A stretch of DNA of 64,000 bases from Oscillospiraceae bacterium (GCA_015067025.1 SVNC01000001.1:62001-126000); one strand, 5' to 3'; counted from the stretch's first letter, positions 35,865 through 44,188 are shown. Notes: generated from the letters alone by a model not told the origin. Numbers and translations: made by a program.

Positions 35865-37852
35865 AAGAACTGCTGAGAACCGCATTGTCAAAAAAGATGC
35901 TGTTGCTGACGTTGCTTATGGTGTTTATAAACTGCGTTTTCTTCTCCTATGAGTGTGATACGGAAAAGCAGATAACCCTTACAGGCGATGAACTTAATAC
36001 TTATCTTGTAAGCTACCCTGATTATTTACAGTCAGTGTTTGATAACGCTGAAAATATGGGGACTATCTCTTTACTGCAGGGCAAGGATTCCTTTGCGGTA
36101 AAGAATATAGATAAGACTGTAGCTGATTACAGTAAGCTGTCAGGTAAAGTGCAATTTGGTGAAAACAGAGCGATAGTAGCCTTTTCAAACTATATGACAG
36201 GCGACTTTATGATGATTGCAATAATCATCCTTATCGCAATACGCTTTTCTGAGGAAAGGCGTAAGGGTGTTACAGGGATAGTAAAGACTACCATCAAAGG
36301 CAGAAAAGTACTTGCACTTCAGCGTATAGCAATTATAGCAGGCAGTGCAGTAGTAATAGCATTTCTATTTACTGTAACGGAAATTTTAACAGGTACTGTT
36401 ATGCTTGGCGATATGGAGCTTTCAAGAAGCATACAGTCAGTACCCGAATTTAAAATGTGCTCATTGCCGATAAATATATACGGATATCTTACGATATCTA
36501 CAGTTATGAAGGCGATGACTGTAATGACGATAGGCGTATTTATCTACCTTTTTACATATATTCTGAGCATTACTCCCGCTTCGCTCATAGCGGTGGTGAT
36601 ATTCGGAGTAGAATATATCCTCCACGCTTTTATAATTTCAACCGACCGCTTTAATTTCTTTAAATTTGCAAACATCTTTACAGGTCTTAAAAACGACGTG
36701 TTCTTCAAGAATTATTGCAACCTGAATATTTTCGGTATGCCTTTAGGCTTTATGGAAGCCTGCATAATAATTATAGCTTTTCTTACAGTGCTTTGCTCTG
36801 TGCTTTGCGTGACTCTCACGTCAGGCAATGCAGGATTTTCAATAAAGGGCTTTGCGTTGTTATCAGGCTTCAAAGAAAAAGTTGCGGCAAAATTACCCAC
36901 ATTACCCCTTTTCTTATGGGAAGCGAAAAAGATACTTATAAATCAGAAGGGTATAGTTATAGTAATAGCCGCCGCCTTTCTTGCGATAAGCTCAGTTACC
37001 CAGTATAGCTATTACAGCTATACCGACTACAGCAGGACAAAGATGTATCAGAAATACAAGGGTCCTGTAAACGAGAAGATGATAGAACGCATTGAAAAAG
37101 ATGTTGCAAGCCTTGAGCTTGGTATTGCAAACCTTGAAGAGCTTCTTGCAAAAACAGATCCCGAAAACGAGGAGGAGCTTGACAGACTGGGTCAGCAGAT
37201 AGGAAACCTGACGTCACAGCTTACTCTTACCAACGAATTTTTAGAGCTTGGCAAGGATCGTTTTGATTACTATAAAAAGACGGGAATACCCGTTCATCTT
37301 ATAGATAACAAGCCTTATAAGCTGCTTCTTATCTCAGATACGGCGACTATAAACAAAAACAGTCTTTATATCCTTATTGCACTTATAATCTGTTTTTCGG
37401 GAGTTATCGCTCACGAACGGCAATGCAATATGTACGACATTCAGCGGTCACAGAGAAGAGGCAGGAAAATTCTTATCCTCTCAAAGCTGATACTTGTGTT
37501 TATTATATCGGTACTGCTTTCCGCTTCGGTAAATATAGCACATCTTATAAACTTTACCGACACGGTAGAGCTTACAAATTTAGACGTGCCTTGCCAGAGC
37601 CTTACCTTCCTTGACGGAATACCCTGGCTTAAAGTAAATATTTTAGAGTATCTTATTATAACCTATACTTTAAGAATACTTGCCGCCTTTGCTGTCGGAC
37701 TGCTTATAACCCTTATCAGCAGATTTAGCAAAAGCTCCTCTATGGCAATGGGCGTATCTGCGGGCGTCATACTTATTCCGACTATCCTAAAGGGTGCAGG
37801 TGTAACCTTTATGATAAGCTTTGCAGATTTTGTGTCGCTTGTATTAAAATAA
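35861..37852 (+). CDS. ABC-2 type permease, two half-modules in one chain
   Basis: 663 aa. Each half has a membrane segment, an outside loop and a bundle of membrane segments. Half 1 has loop residues 25-110 and bundle to about 325; half 2 has a coiled-coil-like Glu/Leu-rich loop (about 390-480) and bundle to 660. After the loop each half has a similar cytoplasmic motif (EERRKGVTGIVKTTIKGRK; HERQCNMYDIQRSQRRGRK), indicating internal duplication. Half 1, residues 52-95, is clearly homologous to the sensor loop of the kinase at 25873. Substrate unknown; LanFEG- or bacitracin-type peptide export is a reasonable class guess only. Confidence 0.88.
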   Translation: MKELLRTALSKKMLLLTLLMVFINCVFFSYECDTEKQITLTGDELNTYLVSYPDYLQSVFDNAENMGTISLLQGKDSFAVKNIDKTVADYSKLSGKVQFGENRAIVAFSNYMTGDFMMIAIIILIAIRFSEERRKGVTGIVKTTIKGRKVLALQRIAIIAGSAVVIAFLFTVTEILTGTVMLGDMELSRSIQSVPEFKMCSLPINIYGYLTISTVMKAMTVMTIGVFIYLFTYILSITPASLIAVVIFGVEYILHAFIISTDRFNFFKFANIFTGLKNDVFFKNYCNLNIFGMPLGFMEACIIIIAFLTVLCSVLCVTLTSGNAGFSIKGFALLSGFKEKVAAKLPTLPLFLWEAKKILINQKGIVIVIAAAFLAISSVTQYSYYSYTDYSRTKMYQKYKGPVNEKMIERIEKDVASLELGIANLEELLAKTDPENEEELDRLGQQIGNLTSQLTLTNEFLELGKDRFDYYKKTGIPVHLIDNKPYKLLLISDTATINKNSLYILIALIICFSGVIAHERQCNMYDIQRSQRRGRKILILSKLILVFIISVLLSASVNIAHLINFTDTVELTNLDVPCQSLTFLDGIPWLKVNILEYLIITYTLRILAAFAVGLLITLISRFSKSSSMAMGVSAGVILIPTILKGAGVTFMISFADFVSLVLK

Positions 37853-37877
37853 AATATCCCGATTCTTTTCTTCAGAA

Positions 37878-37907
37878 AGTCTCACCTCTGTTTTTGGGGG
37901 TGGGACT
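37878..37907 (+). terminator. Hairpin after the ABC operon
   Basis: Nine-base stem (37878-37886 with 37899-37907, one wobble) 25 bases after the permease stop, with no clear T run. It probably ends the lipoprotein-ABC transcript. Confidence 0.5.
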
Positions 37908-37934
37908 ATAAATTTGTCGGCATCAACCATAATC
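37906..37934 (+). promoter_or_regulatory. Possible forespore sigma (F/G) promoter
   Basis: CTATA at 37906-37910 and CATAATC at 37928-37934, 17 bp apart, resemble the sigma-G pattern (GHATR, N17-18, CATWHTA) with mismatches. Position 50 bases before the sigma gene fits autoregulation, but the match is imperfect. Confidence 0.3.
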
Positions 37935-37959
37935 TGACAGAATATTTACCACCGCTAAA

Positions 37960-37989
37960 GTCCATACTTTTAACAAGAAAAGTATGGAC
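37960..37989 (+). promoter_or_regulatory. Perfect hairpin over the sigma-factor start codon
   Basis: Twelve-base perfect stem (37960-37971 with 37978-37989) and a six-base loop. The ATG at 37984 and any ribosome-binding site just upstream lie in the right arm and loop, so translation initiation should be hindered. In Bacillus subtilis a leader hairpin is reported to dampen sigG translation; the parallel here is inference. Confidence 0.7.
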
Positions 37990-38769
37990 GGTGATCTTTT
38001 GTATTATAACAAGGTTGAAATAAGCGGTGTAAACACGTCGAAATTAAAGGTGCTTAAGGAATCGGAAAAAATGGAGCTTTTAAATCGCATCAAAAACGGC
38101 GATACAAAAGCGAGAGAAGAGCTTATAAACGGCAACTTAAGACTTGTTTTAAGCGTTATCCAGCGTTTTGCCACAAGAGGAGAAAACCCCGATGATCTTT
38201 TTCAGGTGGGGTGTATAGGGCTGATGAAGGCAATCGACAATTTCAGTACAGAATTCGGCGTTAAATTCAGTACCTATGCCGTGCCTATGATCATGGGAGA
38301 ACTCAGAAGATTTTTGCGTGACTCAGGCTCTGTAAGGGTAAGCAGGTCTATGAGAGATCTTGCCTACAAGGCAATGCAGGCAAGGGAAAAGCTGACTAAT
38401 GAAAACCTTCGTGAGCCTACAATAGAGCAGATTGCAAAGGAAATCGATGCAAAACGTGAAGATGTGGTTTTAGCTCTTGAGGCTGTCAGCGAGCCGGTAT
38501 CACTTTATGAGCCGGTCTTCTCAGAATCGGGAGATACGATCTATATGATGGATCAGATAAGCGATAAGCAGGACGATACCGATTGGCTGCAGGAGCTTGC
38601 ACTTAAGGATGCTATACGTTCCCTTGATGAAAGGGAAAAGCATATTTTAAGCCTTCGCTTTTTCAGAGGTAAAACACAGGTTGAGGTTGCAAATGAGATA
38701 GGTATAAGTCAGGCTCAGGTGTCAAGGCTTGAAAAGGGTGCTCTGACAAAAATAAAAAAGAAGCTATAA
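37984..38769 (+). CDS. sigG: RNA polymerase sporulation sigma factor, SigG type
   Basis: 261-aa sigma-70 family factor with regions 2-4. The N-terminal motif NKVEISGVNTSKLKVLK is the sigma-G hallmark. Core-binding FQVGCIGLMKAIDNF, region 3 and the helix-turn-helix TQVEVANEIGISQAQVSRLEK are intact. Sigma-G directs late forespore transcription. The start is uncertain: ATG 37984 gives eight extra residues before NKVEI, and TTG 37999 would give three. Neither has a well-spaced ribosome-binding site. No spoIIG or spoIIR genes are adjacent. Confidence 0.92.
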   Translation: MDGDLLYYNKVEISGVNTSKLKVLKESEKMELLNRIKNGDTKAREELINGNLRLVLSVIQRFATRGENPDDLFQVGCIGLMKAIDNFSTEFGVKFSTYAVPMIMGELRRFLRDSGSVRVSRSMRDLAYKAMQAREKLTNENLREPTIEQIAKEIDAKREDVVLALEAVSEPVSLYEPVFSESGDTIYMMDQISDKQDDTDWLQELALKDAIRSLDEREKHILSLRFFRGKTQVEVANEIGISQAQVSRLEKGALTKIKKKL

Positions 38770-38772
38770 GGC

Positions 38773-38808
38773 AAAGCAAGGTAGTCAGTTTCCTACCTTG
38801 CTTTTTTA
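38773..38808 (+). terminator. Terminator of sigG
   Basis: Twelve-base stem (38773-38784 with 38793-38804) and a T run. Its falling arm supplies the -35 box of the next promoter (38798). Confidence 0.9.
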
Positions 38809-38826
38809 ATTGTGTAATGCTATAAT
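38798..38826 (+). promoter_or_regulatory. Promoter overlapping the sigG terminator
   Basis: TTGCTT at 38798-38803 lies in the terminator stem and T run, followed after exactly 17 bp by a perfect TATAAT (38821-38826), 29 bases before the next start codon. Confidence 0.65.
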
Positions 38827-38855
38827 AGGTACATTACGAATAAGGAGGGAATTAT

Positions 38856-39305
38856 ATGTTTAAAAATTTACATATTCCAAGCAAATTCATTTTAATTATT
38901 TTAACACTCGTCTCCGCGGCCTTTATTATCGTCGGAATTGTCGGCAGCGTTTCTACTGACAATTTTACAGGCAAAGCGGAAAAGACTTACGCCAAAGTGA
39001 CTGATATTGATTCACAAAGAGATATAATCGCTACAAGCAAAAGGCATAAGACAAAGTATGTTGTATACGTTGATTTTATGGTGAATGGCGTGACTTACAG
39101 CCGTGTAAAGCTTGGCACGTATAATTCGCCAATGGGACTTGGAGAACATATTGAGATATATTACGATCCTGATGATCCCAATCGTATATCAGACGGTAAA
39201 AAGTCGAGCAATTACGTTTCTATTTGCACCGGTGTTATTATGTTTATAGTTGCGATTTTTGTATTTATAAAGAAACGTAAAGAGGAAACGGAAGATCTGG
39301 AGTAG
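38856..39305 (+). CDS. DUF3592-type membrane protein
   Basis: 149 aa: membrane segment (about 13-33), extracytoplasmic DUF3592 domain (about 40-105; KTYAKVTDID, VVYVDFMVNGVTYS, IEIYYDPDDPNRI), second membrane segment (117-136) and a charged tail. Function of DUF3592 is not known. It is transcribed from its own promoter and followed by its own terminator, upstream of four relatives. Confidence 0.82.
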   Translation: MFKNLHIPSKFILIILTLVSAAFIIVGIVGSVSTDNFTGKAEKTYAKVTDIDSQRDIIATSKRHKTKYVVYVDFMVNGVTYSRVKLGTYNSPMGLGEHIEIYYDPDDPNRISDGKKSSNYVSICTGVIMFIVAIFVFIKKRKEETEDLE

Positions 39306-39312
39306 TTTGTTT

Positions 39313-39343
39313 AGCAAGGTGATAACTTCACCTTGCTTTTTTT
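39313..39343 (+). terminator. Terminator after the first DUF3592 gene
   Basis: Perfect 10-bp stem (39313-39322 with 39328-39337) and a run of seven or more T. Its falling arm again supplies a -35 box (39333). Confidence 0.9.
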
Positions 39344-39361
39344 ATTATAATATGATAGAAT
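39333..39361 (+). promoter_or_regulatory. Promoter overlapping the previous terminator
   Basis: TTGCTT at 39333-39338, 17-bp spacer, TAGAAT at 39356-39361, 34 bases before the start at 39396. It has the same terminator-promoter overlap as at 38798. Confidence 0.6.
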
Positions 39362-39395
39362 AATACCAATAAATGACTTCTGGGGGTAACTTTAT

Positions 39396-40145
39396 ATGAA
39401 AAAGAAAACCAATGTCGGAAGTATCTTGGTTATAGTTATTTTCTCTCTTTTTTCGGCAGTATTCTTATGTATAGGCATATTCGGTAAAATGAGTGTTGAT
39501 AGTTTTATGAGTACGGCTCAAAAAACAGATGCAATGATAACTGAGATAGAGGTATATTATCACAGGGACAGCGATGGCGACAGACATAAGCGACATAACG
39601 TTTACGTGGAATATACCGTTGATGGAAAGCCCTATGAGGCAAAGCTTAACAGCTATAATTCCACGATGTACAAGGGGAAAATAATCGAGGTATATTATGA
39701 CCCTTATAATCCCGAAAAAATTATGTCTGATGACACAACGCTCTTTATTATCTTTATGTGTGTAGGTGGTGTGTTTGCTGCTGTAACTATTGCTGTGGCA
39801 GTAATGTTGATCGTAACTCGAAAAAAACAAAAAAACCTTATAACCGCGGGAACACCCTATACAGGCACTATTATAGATGTAAGAGTGATTACAAATATAA
39901 AGGTTAATGGCAGACACCCATACAGGGCCGACTGTGAGGTAATAAATCCTATTACGCAGGAAAAATATCTTTTCAGTTCAGAAAACGTCTATAGTGATAT
40001 AAGACATCTGATAGGCTCTCCGATAATAGTTTATATTGATGATACCAATCCTGCAAATCATTTTGTGGATATAAACAGAGCTATAGCGGATAGTCATATA
40101 AATACCGGCGTTGCTGATTACAGAAGGGAAGAGACTGTGCTATGA
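39396..40145 (+). CDS. Two-domain membrane protein: DUF3592 plus a second related domain
   Basis: 249 aa. Membrane segment, DUF3592 domain (VYVEYTVDGKPYEAKL, IEVYYDPYNPEKI), second membrane segment (about 110-133), then a cytoplasmic domain (YTGTIIDV, VNGRHPYRADCEVINP, GSPIIVYIDDTNPANHFVDI). The second domain is what the next three genes encode, so this gene joins the two halves of the family. Stop overlaps the next start (ATGA-type overlap). Function unknown. Confidence 0.82.
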   Translation: MKKKTNVGSILVIVIFSLFSAVFLCIGIFGKMSVDSFMSTAQKTDAMITEIEVYYHRDSDGDRHKRHNVYVEYTVDGKPYEAKLNSYNSTMYKGKIIEVYYDPYNPEKIMSDDTTLFIIFMCVGGVFAAVTIAVAVMLIVTRKKQKNLITAGTPYTGTIIDVRVITNIKVNGRHPYRADCEVINPITQEKYLFSSENVYSDIRHLIGSPIIVYIDDTNPANHFVDINRAIADSHINTGVADYRREETVL

Positions 40146-40666
40146 AACTCAAAAACGAAAAAGGGTCGTCACTTGTTGGTACAACAATTTTCTTTATAGT
40201 AGGAGTTGTATCTGTTGTTGCAGCTACGTCACTGCTATCAGGAGATGTTCCTGAAAAGTCACGGATACCATTTATTGTTTGGGCTGTGATGGGTGGAGTT
40301 TTTGCGATAATAGCACTGATAGGATATGTCACCTTTTTAAAACAGAAGCTCGACAAAGAAAGGCTTTTAAGTGGAGGAATTCTTTATAAAGGTACTATCA
40401 TATCGACAGAAGAACATCCAACGGCACATATAAATCACGTTCGCCCCCAGGCTGCTATATGTCAGTATTCGGACAATATAACAGGTGGATTGAAAACGGT
40501 AAAGAGTGAGTATTTTTACAACAACCTTACTCTTTGTGTAGGCAGGGAAGTTGATATCTACATAGACAGAAGCAACTTTGAAAAATATTACGTGGATATG
40601 TCAAAGCTTGTAAATTCCTATACGGACAACGAGTCACAGACTAAGGTACACGATTTCAGAAATTGA
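40142..40666 (+). CDS. DUF3592-related membrane protein, paralogue 3
   Basis: 174 aa with two membrane segments (about 12-32 and 40-61) and a soluble domain homologous to the C-terminal half of the previous protein (LYKGTIISTE, ICQYSDNITGG, REVDIYIDRSNFEKYYVDMSKL, ending VHDFRN). Translationally coupled to the gene before. Function unknown. Confidence 0.78.
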   Translation: MKLKNEKGSSLVGTTIFFIVGVVSVVAATSLLSGDVPEKSRIPFIVWAVMGGVFAIIALIGYVTFLKQKLDKERLLSGGILYKGTIISTEEHPTAHINHVRPQAAICQYSDNITGGLKTVKSEYFYNNLTLCVGREVDIYIDRSNFEKYYVDMSKLVNSYTDNESQTKVHDFRN

Positions 40667-40675
40667 GAGGTATAT

Positions 40676-41191
40676 ATGAAACTGAAAAATACAATCGCAA
40701 CTACCATATTTTATTTATCAATATTCGTTATAGTCGGTGCACTGCTTATAGTGTTTGGTGTGCATATGATAATCGAACAAGAAGAAGCAGGTCCCTTTAT
40801 GATTTGTTTTTTTATTGGTGGCTTGTTTATATTTGCGGGAATTTTTGCAATAGTAAGCACCGTAAAAAATCGTCCCGACAGGGCATATCTTAAAAAATCG
40901 GGACAAAAATGTAACGGAATTATAATAGAAATTGTTCCGGACAGTAGCACTACACTTAACGGCAGACATCCCGATATGGCACGGTGCCACGTAGTCGACT
41001 GTTATACGGGCGAGCCTTTTGAGGTTACAAGTACCGGGTATATGAGTGATCTTTCGAAATTCGTAATGCGAGAAGTAGACGTATATATAGACAGACGTGA
41101 CAGAAAGAAGTACTTTGTAGATATTGAAAAGCTGGTTCAGGAAAATTCCGAACTGCCTGATACGACAGGTGTTCACGACTACAGAAATTGA
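40676..41191 (+). CDS. DUF3592-related membrane protein, paralogue 4
   Basis: 171 aa, two membrane segments (about 9-30 and 40-60), then CNGIIIEIVPDSS, LNGRHPDMARCHVVD, REVDVYIDRRDRKKYFVDIEKL and the ending VHDYRN, the same ending as paralogue 3. Nine bases after the previous stop. Function unknown. Confidence 0.78.
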   Translation: MKLKNTIATTIFYLSIFVIVGALLIVFGVHMIIEQEEAGPFMICFFIGGLFIFAGIFAIVSTVKNRPDRAYLKKSGQKCNGIIIEIVPDSSTTLNGRHPDMARCHVVDCYTGEPFEVTSTGYMSDLSKFVMREVDVYIDRRDRKKYFVDIEKLVQENSELPDTTGVHDYRN

Positions 41192-41202
41192 GGTGTTGAT
41201 GT

Positions 41203-41727
41203 ATGAAGCTTAAACATACCATTGCTCCTGCGGTGTTTTATTCATCAGTTTTCCTTGTAGTAGGTATAGGCATTATTCTGTTCGCAATCAGAATAATTAT
41301 GTCAGGAGAAGCAAAGCTTTCCACTTTGTCGTTTGTTATAATGTTTGTCGGGATAATAATAGTAGTAATTTCTCTTTTATCTATAAAAAGCACGTTAAAA
41401 AAGGTAAAAGTTACTGACGACTTAAAGCAAACGGGATATAAATGCCCCGGTGTTATCATTGAGATAGTGCCGGACTACAGTATGGCAATCGACGGCAATC
41501 ATCCCTTTATTGCAAGATGTCACGTAATGGACAGCGTTACGGGTGAAATAATGGTGCTGAAAAGCGATCCGTATTTTAACAATCTTTCAAAGCTTATGTA
41601 TAAGGAAGTTGACGTGTACATAGACGATCTTAAAAAGGGTAGATATTTCATAGATATGGATAAGCTGATAAGTGAAAATCCGGGACTTGTCAGCGAAATA
41701 GCTTCCTATGATTATACGCCGTATTAA
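41203..41727 (+). CDS. DUF3592-related membrane protein, paralogue 5
   Basis: 174 aa, closest to paralogue 4: two membrane segments (about 10-30 and 45-65), CPGVIIEIVPDYS, IDGNHPFIARCHVMD, KEVDVYIDDLKKGRYFIDMDKL. Last gene of the array; a bidirectional terminator follows about 75 bases later. Confidence 0.78.
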   Translation: MKLKHTIAPAVFYSSVFLVVGIGIILFAIRIIMSGEAKLSTLSFVIMFVGIIIVVISLLSIKSTLKKVKVTDDLKQTGYKCPGVIIEIVPDYSMAIDGNHPFIARCHVMDSVTGEIMVLKSDPYFNNLSKLMYKEVDVYIDDLKKGRYFIDMDKLISENPGLVSEIASYDYTPY

Positions 41728-41801
41728 AACCGAACAAGATAAATAACGGGCATATTGCTATTTTATCGTCTGACAGCGTGCAGATAAATGACTTTGGATA
41801 C

Positions 41802-41840
41802 AAACAGAAAGCTCCGATATCATATCGGAGCTTTCTGTTT
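41802..41840. terminator. Bidirectional terminator between the DUF3592 array and murC
   Basis: Almost perfect 19-bp inverted repeat (41802-41820 with 41822-41840) with A-rich and T-rich flanks. It overlaps the murC stop by two bases. Confidence 0.9.
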
Positions 41841-43215
41841 ACTTATTTTTTAACATTTCAATCATTTTAAAGGCTACCTTGTAGACGTCACCACAACCGA
41901 AGGTTATGATAAGATCACCGCTTTCAGCGTTATCCACTACGTACTGTGCAACCTCTTCAAAGGTTGAGAACCATACTGAGCCATCGATCTTCTTTGCCAA
42001 ATCGGAAGTATAGATATTATAGGTGTTCTTCTCTCTGCCGCCCATTATTTCTGTAAGGACTACCTTGTCAGCAATACTTAGAGCCTTTGCAAAGTCATCT
42101 AAAAGAGTTGCTGTTCTTGAATAAGTAAAGGGCTGATGTACTGCCCATACTCTCTTAAAGCCCTTCATTGCCTTTGCGGTTTTAAGAAGTGCAGTTACTT
42201 CTGCAGGATGGTGGGCATAGTCATCAACAATTGTTATTCCGTTTATCTCAGCCAGTCTTTCAAAGCGTCTGCCTGCACCCCAGAAGGTTTCAAGTCCCTT
42301 ATTGATGCTATCTACACTACAGCCTGTGATTATTGCCGCCGCAGATGCCGCAACCGCATTAAGGACGTTATGACTACCGGGAACGTGAATTGAGATAGTA
42401 CCCAATTTTACGCCCTTTTCCATAAGGTCAAAGTCTGTCTGAAAATCTGATATCTGAGTGATATTCTGAGGATAAAAACGGTTTTTATCGCTATAGCCAA
42501 AGGTTACTATTTCCTTATCAACGGTTGAAGCCTTTACTGCAAGCATTGTATTTTCATCATCGCCGTTTACTACAAGTGCCTTGCTTGTGTTATCGCAGAA
42601 CTTTGTAAATGACGCTCTTAAATTATCCATGTTACCAAAGAAATCAAGGTGGTCGGCATCAATATTAAGAATTATAGAAACATCGGGATAAAGCTTTAAG
42701 AAGGTATTTGAAAACTCGCAAGCCTCGCATACCATAGTTTCGCTCTTTCCCGCTCTGCCGCTACCGCCTATAGCCTTGAGCTTTCCGCCGATAACTGTTG
42801 ATATATCCACGTTCTCGGCAAGATAGATATGTGTAAGCATTGAGGATGTGGTGGTCTTTCCGTGAGTACCTGAAATACATACAGCGTTACTGTACCAGCT
42901 TGTAACCAAACCTAAAAGCTCACTTCTTTCAACGCATACGGCGTCACTCGCCTTTGCCGCTATAAGCTCAGGATTATCACTCATAATTGCGGCAGTATAT
43001 ACTATAAGGTCTGCACCTTCAATATTTTCTGCCGCCTGACCCATAAACACCTTGATGCCCATATTGCGAACCGCCTTTAAGGTCTCGGTCTCATTATTGT
43101 CAGAGCCTGTAAGATAAAAGCCCTTACTATGAAGTATCTGTGCCAGCGGATACATACCGCTGCCACCTATTCCTATAAAATGAATGTGTTTCTTACCTGT
43201 AAGAAAGTCTTCCAT
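41839..43215 (-). CDS. murC: UDP-N-acetylmuramate--L-alanine ligase
   Basis: Adds L-alanine to UDP-MurNAc, the first peptide step of peptidoglycan synthesis. N-terminal Rossmann motif HFIGIGGSGMYPLA, ATP loop SGTHGKTTTSSM, YAHHPAEV in the central to C-terminal part. About 458 aa, normal. An ATG at 43224 is in frame, but AAAGGA (43225-43230) directly abuts it and is correctly spaced for ATG 43215, which I prefer. It stands alone, divergent from spoVG. Confidence 0.97.
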   Translation of the reverse strand: MEDFLTGKKHIHFIGIGGSGMYPLAQILHSKGFYLTGSDNNETETLKAVRNMGIKVFMGQAAENIEGADLIVYTAAIMSDNPELIAAKASDAVCVERSELLGLVTSWYSNAVCISGTHGKTTTSSMLTHIYLAENVDISTVIGGKLKAIGGSGRAGKSETMVCEACEFSNTFLKLYPDVSIILNIDADHLDFFGNMDNLRASFTKFCDNTSKALVVNGDDENTMLAVKASTVDKEIVTFGYSDKNRFYPQNITQISDFQTDFDLMEKGVKLGTISIHVPGSHNVLNAVAASAAAIITGCSVDSINKGLETFWGAGRRFERLAEINGITIVDDYAHHPAEVTALLKTAKAMKGFKRVWAVHQPFTYSRTATLLDDFAKALSIADKVVLTEIMGGREKNTYNIYTSDLAKKIDGSVWFSTFEEVAQYVVDNAESGDLIITFGCGDVYKVAFKMIEMLKNK

Positions 43216-43346
43216 ATATCTCATTCCTTTCGGAGTTTATTTAAATTTTAGACGACGTTCGCTTTTTTATACAGATATATGTGTATAAACTGTGCCCTTA
43301 TGCTTAAAATAGAATTGAAAGCTATAAGCGAAAGGACGGTATTTAA

Positions 43347-43616
43347 ATGACAGTAAGCGATGTCAGAATAAGAAGAACGGTACAGGATGGCAGACTCAGA
43401 GCAGTGGTATCAATAACTCTTGACAACTGCATTGCGGTACACGATATAAGACTCGTACAGGGTGACGACAGACTGTTTGTGGCTATGCCCAGTCGCCGAG
43501 ATGACGAGGGGAGATATCGTGATATCATCCATCCTATAAACTCTGATATCAGAAATCAGATAGAGGACAGGATAATCGAAGCATATCAATCTCTCGAAGC
43601 TGCCGCAGATATCTGA
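43347..43616 (+). CDS. spoVG: SpoVG regulatory protein
   Basis: 89-aa RNA/DNA-binding regulator conserved in Firmicutes; affects sporulation, division and, in several species, virulence and cell-wall genes. Starts with MTVSDVRIRR and has the conserved AVVSITLDNCIAVHDIRLVQG and VAMPSRR segments. GAAAGGACGG precedes the ATG. It shares a 130-bp divergent region with murC, which contains a TTATACA-N8-TGTATAA dyad (43267-43288). Confidence 0.96.
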   Translation: MTVSDVRIRRTVQDGRLRAVVSITLDNCIAVHDIRLVQGDDRLFVAMPSRRDDEGRYRDIIHPINSDIRNQIEDRIIEAYQSLEAAADI

Positions 43617-43624
43617 TTTTCTTT

Positions 43625-43655
43625 AGACGGTGATATTTTCACCGTCTTTATTTTT
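43625..43655. terminator. Terminator after spoVG
   Basis: Perfect 9-bp stem (43625-43633 with 43639-43647) followed by a T run, 9 bases after the spoVG stop. It adjoins the end of the convergent NUDIX gene. Confidence 0.88.
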
Positions 43656-44187
43656 TTGTAATAAGCATTTTTGTTTTAAGGATAGCAAGTTGAGTTTTAG
43701 CGTCCTCAATCTCGTTGTTCATAACCATTTCAACAGCCTTGTCGAGGGGGATTTTTTCCACCTCTAAGAATTCATCCTCATCAAGGTTCTGCTCTCCGCT
43801 TGTGAGTCCCTTTGCAAGATACATATGAATTACCTCGCTGCAATAAGCAGGTGTAGGATAAAGACAACCAAGATAACTGTAATTTTCTGTAGTACAGCCG
43901 GTTTCTTCCTTTAATTCTCTCAGTCCGCAGGCATAGTGGTCTTCGCCGTAGTTAAGCTTGCCTGCAGGTATCTCTAAAAGAACCTTGCTATGAGGGTATC
44001 TGAACTGACGGACGAAAAGCACCTCGTTGTTTTCAGTAAGAGGAACAACGCATACTCCGCCGCTGTGCTTTACGACTTCTCTTTTGGCAAGAGAGCCGTC
44101 TTCAAGCTCGGCGGTGTCCTCTGTGACTTCTATTATCCTGCCGTCAAATATCTGTTTACTATCTACTGTTTTTTCAAATAAATGCAT
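43648..44187 (-). CDS. NUDIX hydrolase, ADP-ribose pyrophosphatase type
   Basis: 179 aa. NUDIX box GKLNYGEDHYACGLRELKEETG follows the IPAGK motif characteristic of ADP-ribose pyrophosphatases (NudF), and GCLYPTPAYCSE downstream supports that class. ATG 44187 is preferred; a start at 44280 would lie inside the preceding gene and add an unrelated N-terminus. The start is one base after the stop of the YfhO-type gene, so they are co-translated. Confidence 0.88.
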   Translation of the reverse strand: MHLFEKTVDSKQIFDGRIIEVTEDTAELEDGSLAKREVVKHSGGVCVVPLTENNEVLFVRQFRYPHSKVLLEIPAGKLNYGEDHYACGLRELKEETGCTTENYSYLGCLYPTPAYCSEVIHMYLAKGLTSGEQNLDEDEFLEVEKIPLDKAVEMVMNNEIEDAKTQLAILKTKMLITKK

Positions 44188-44188
44188 A

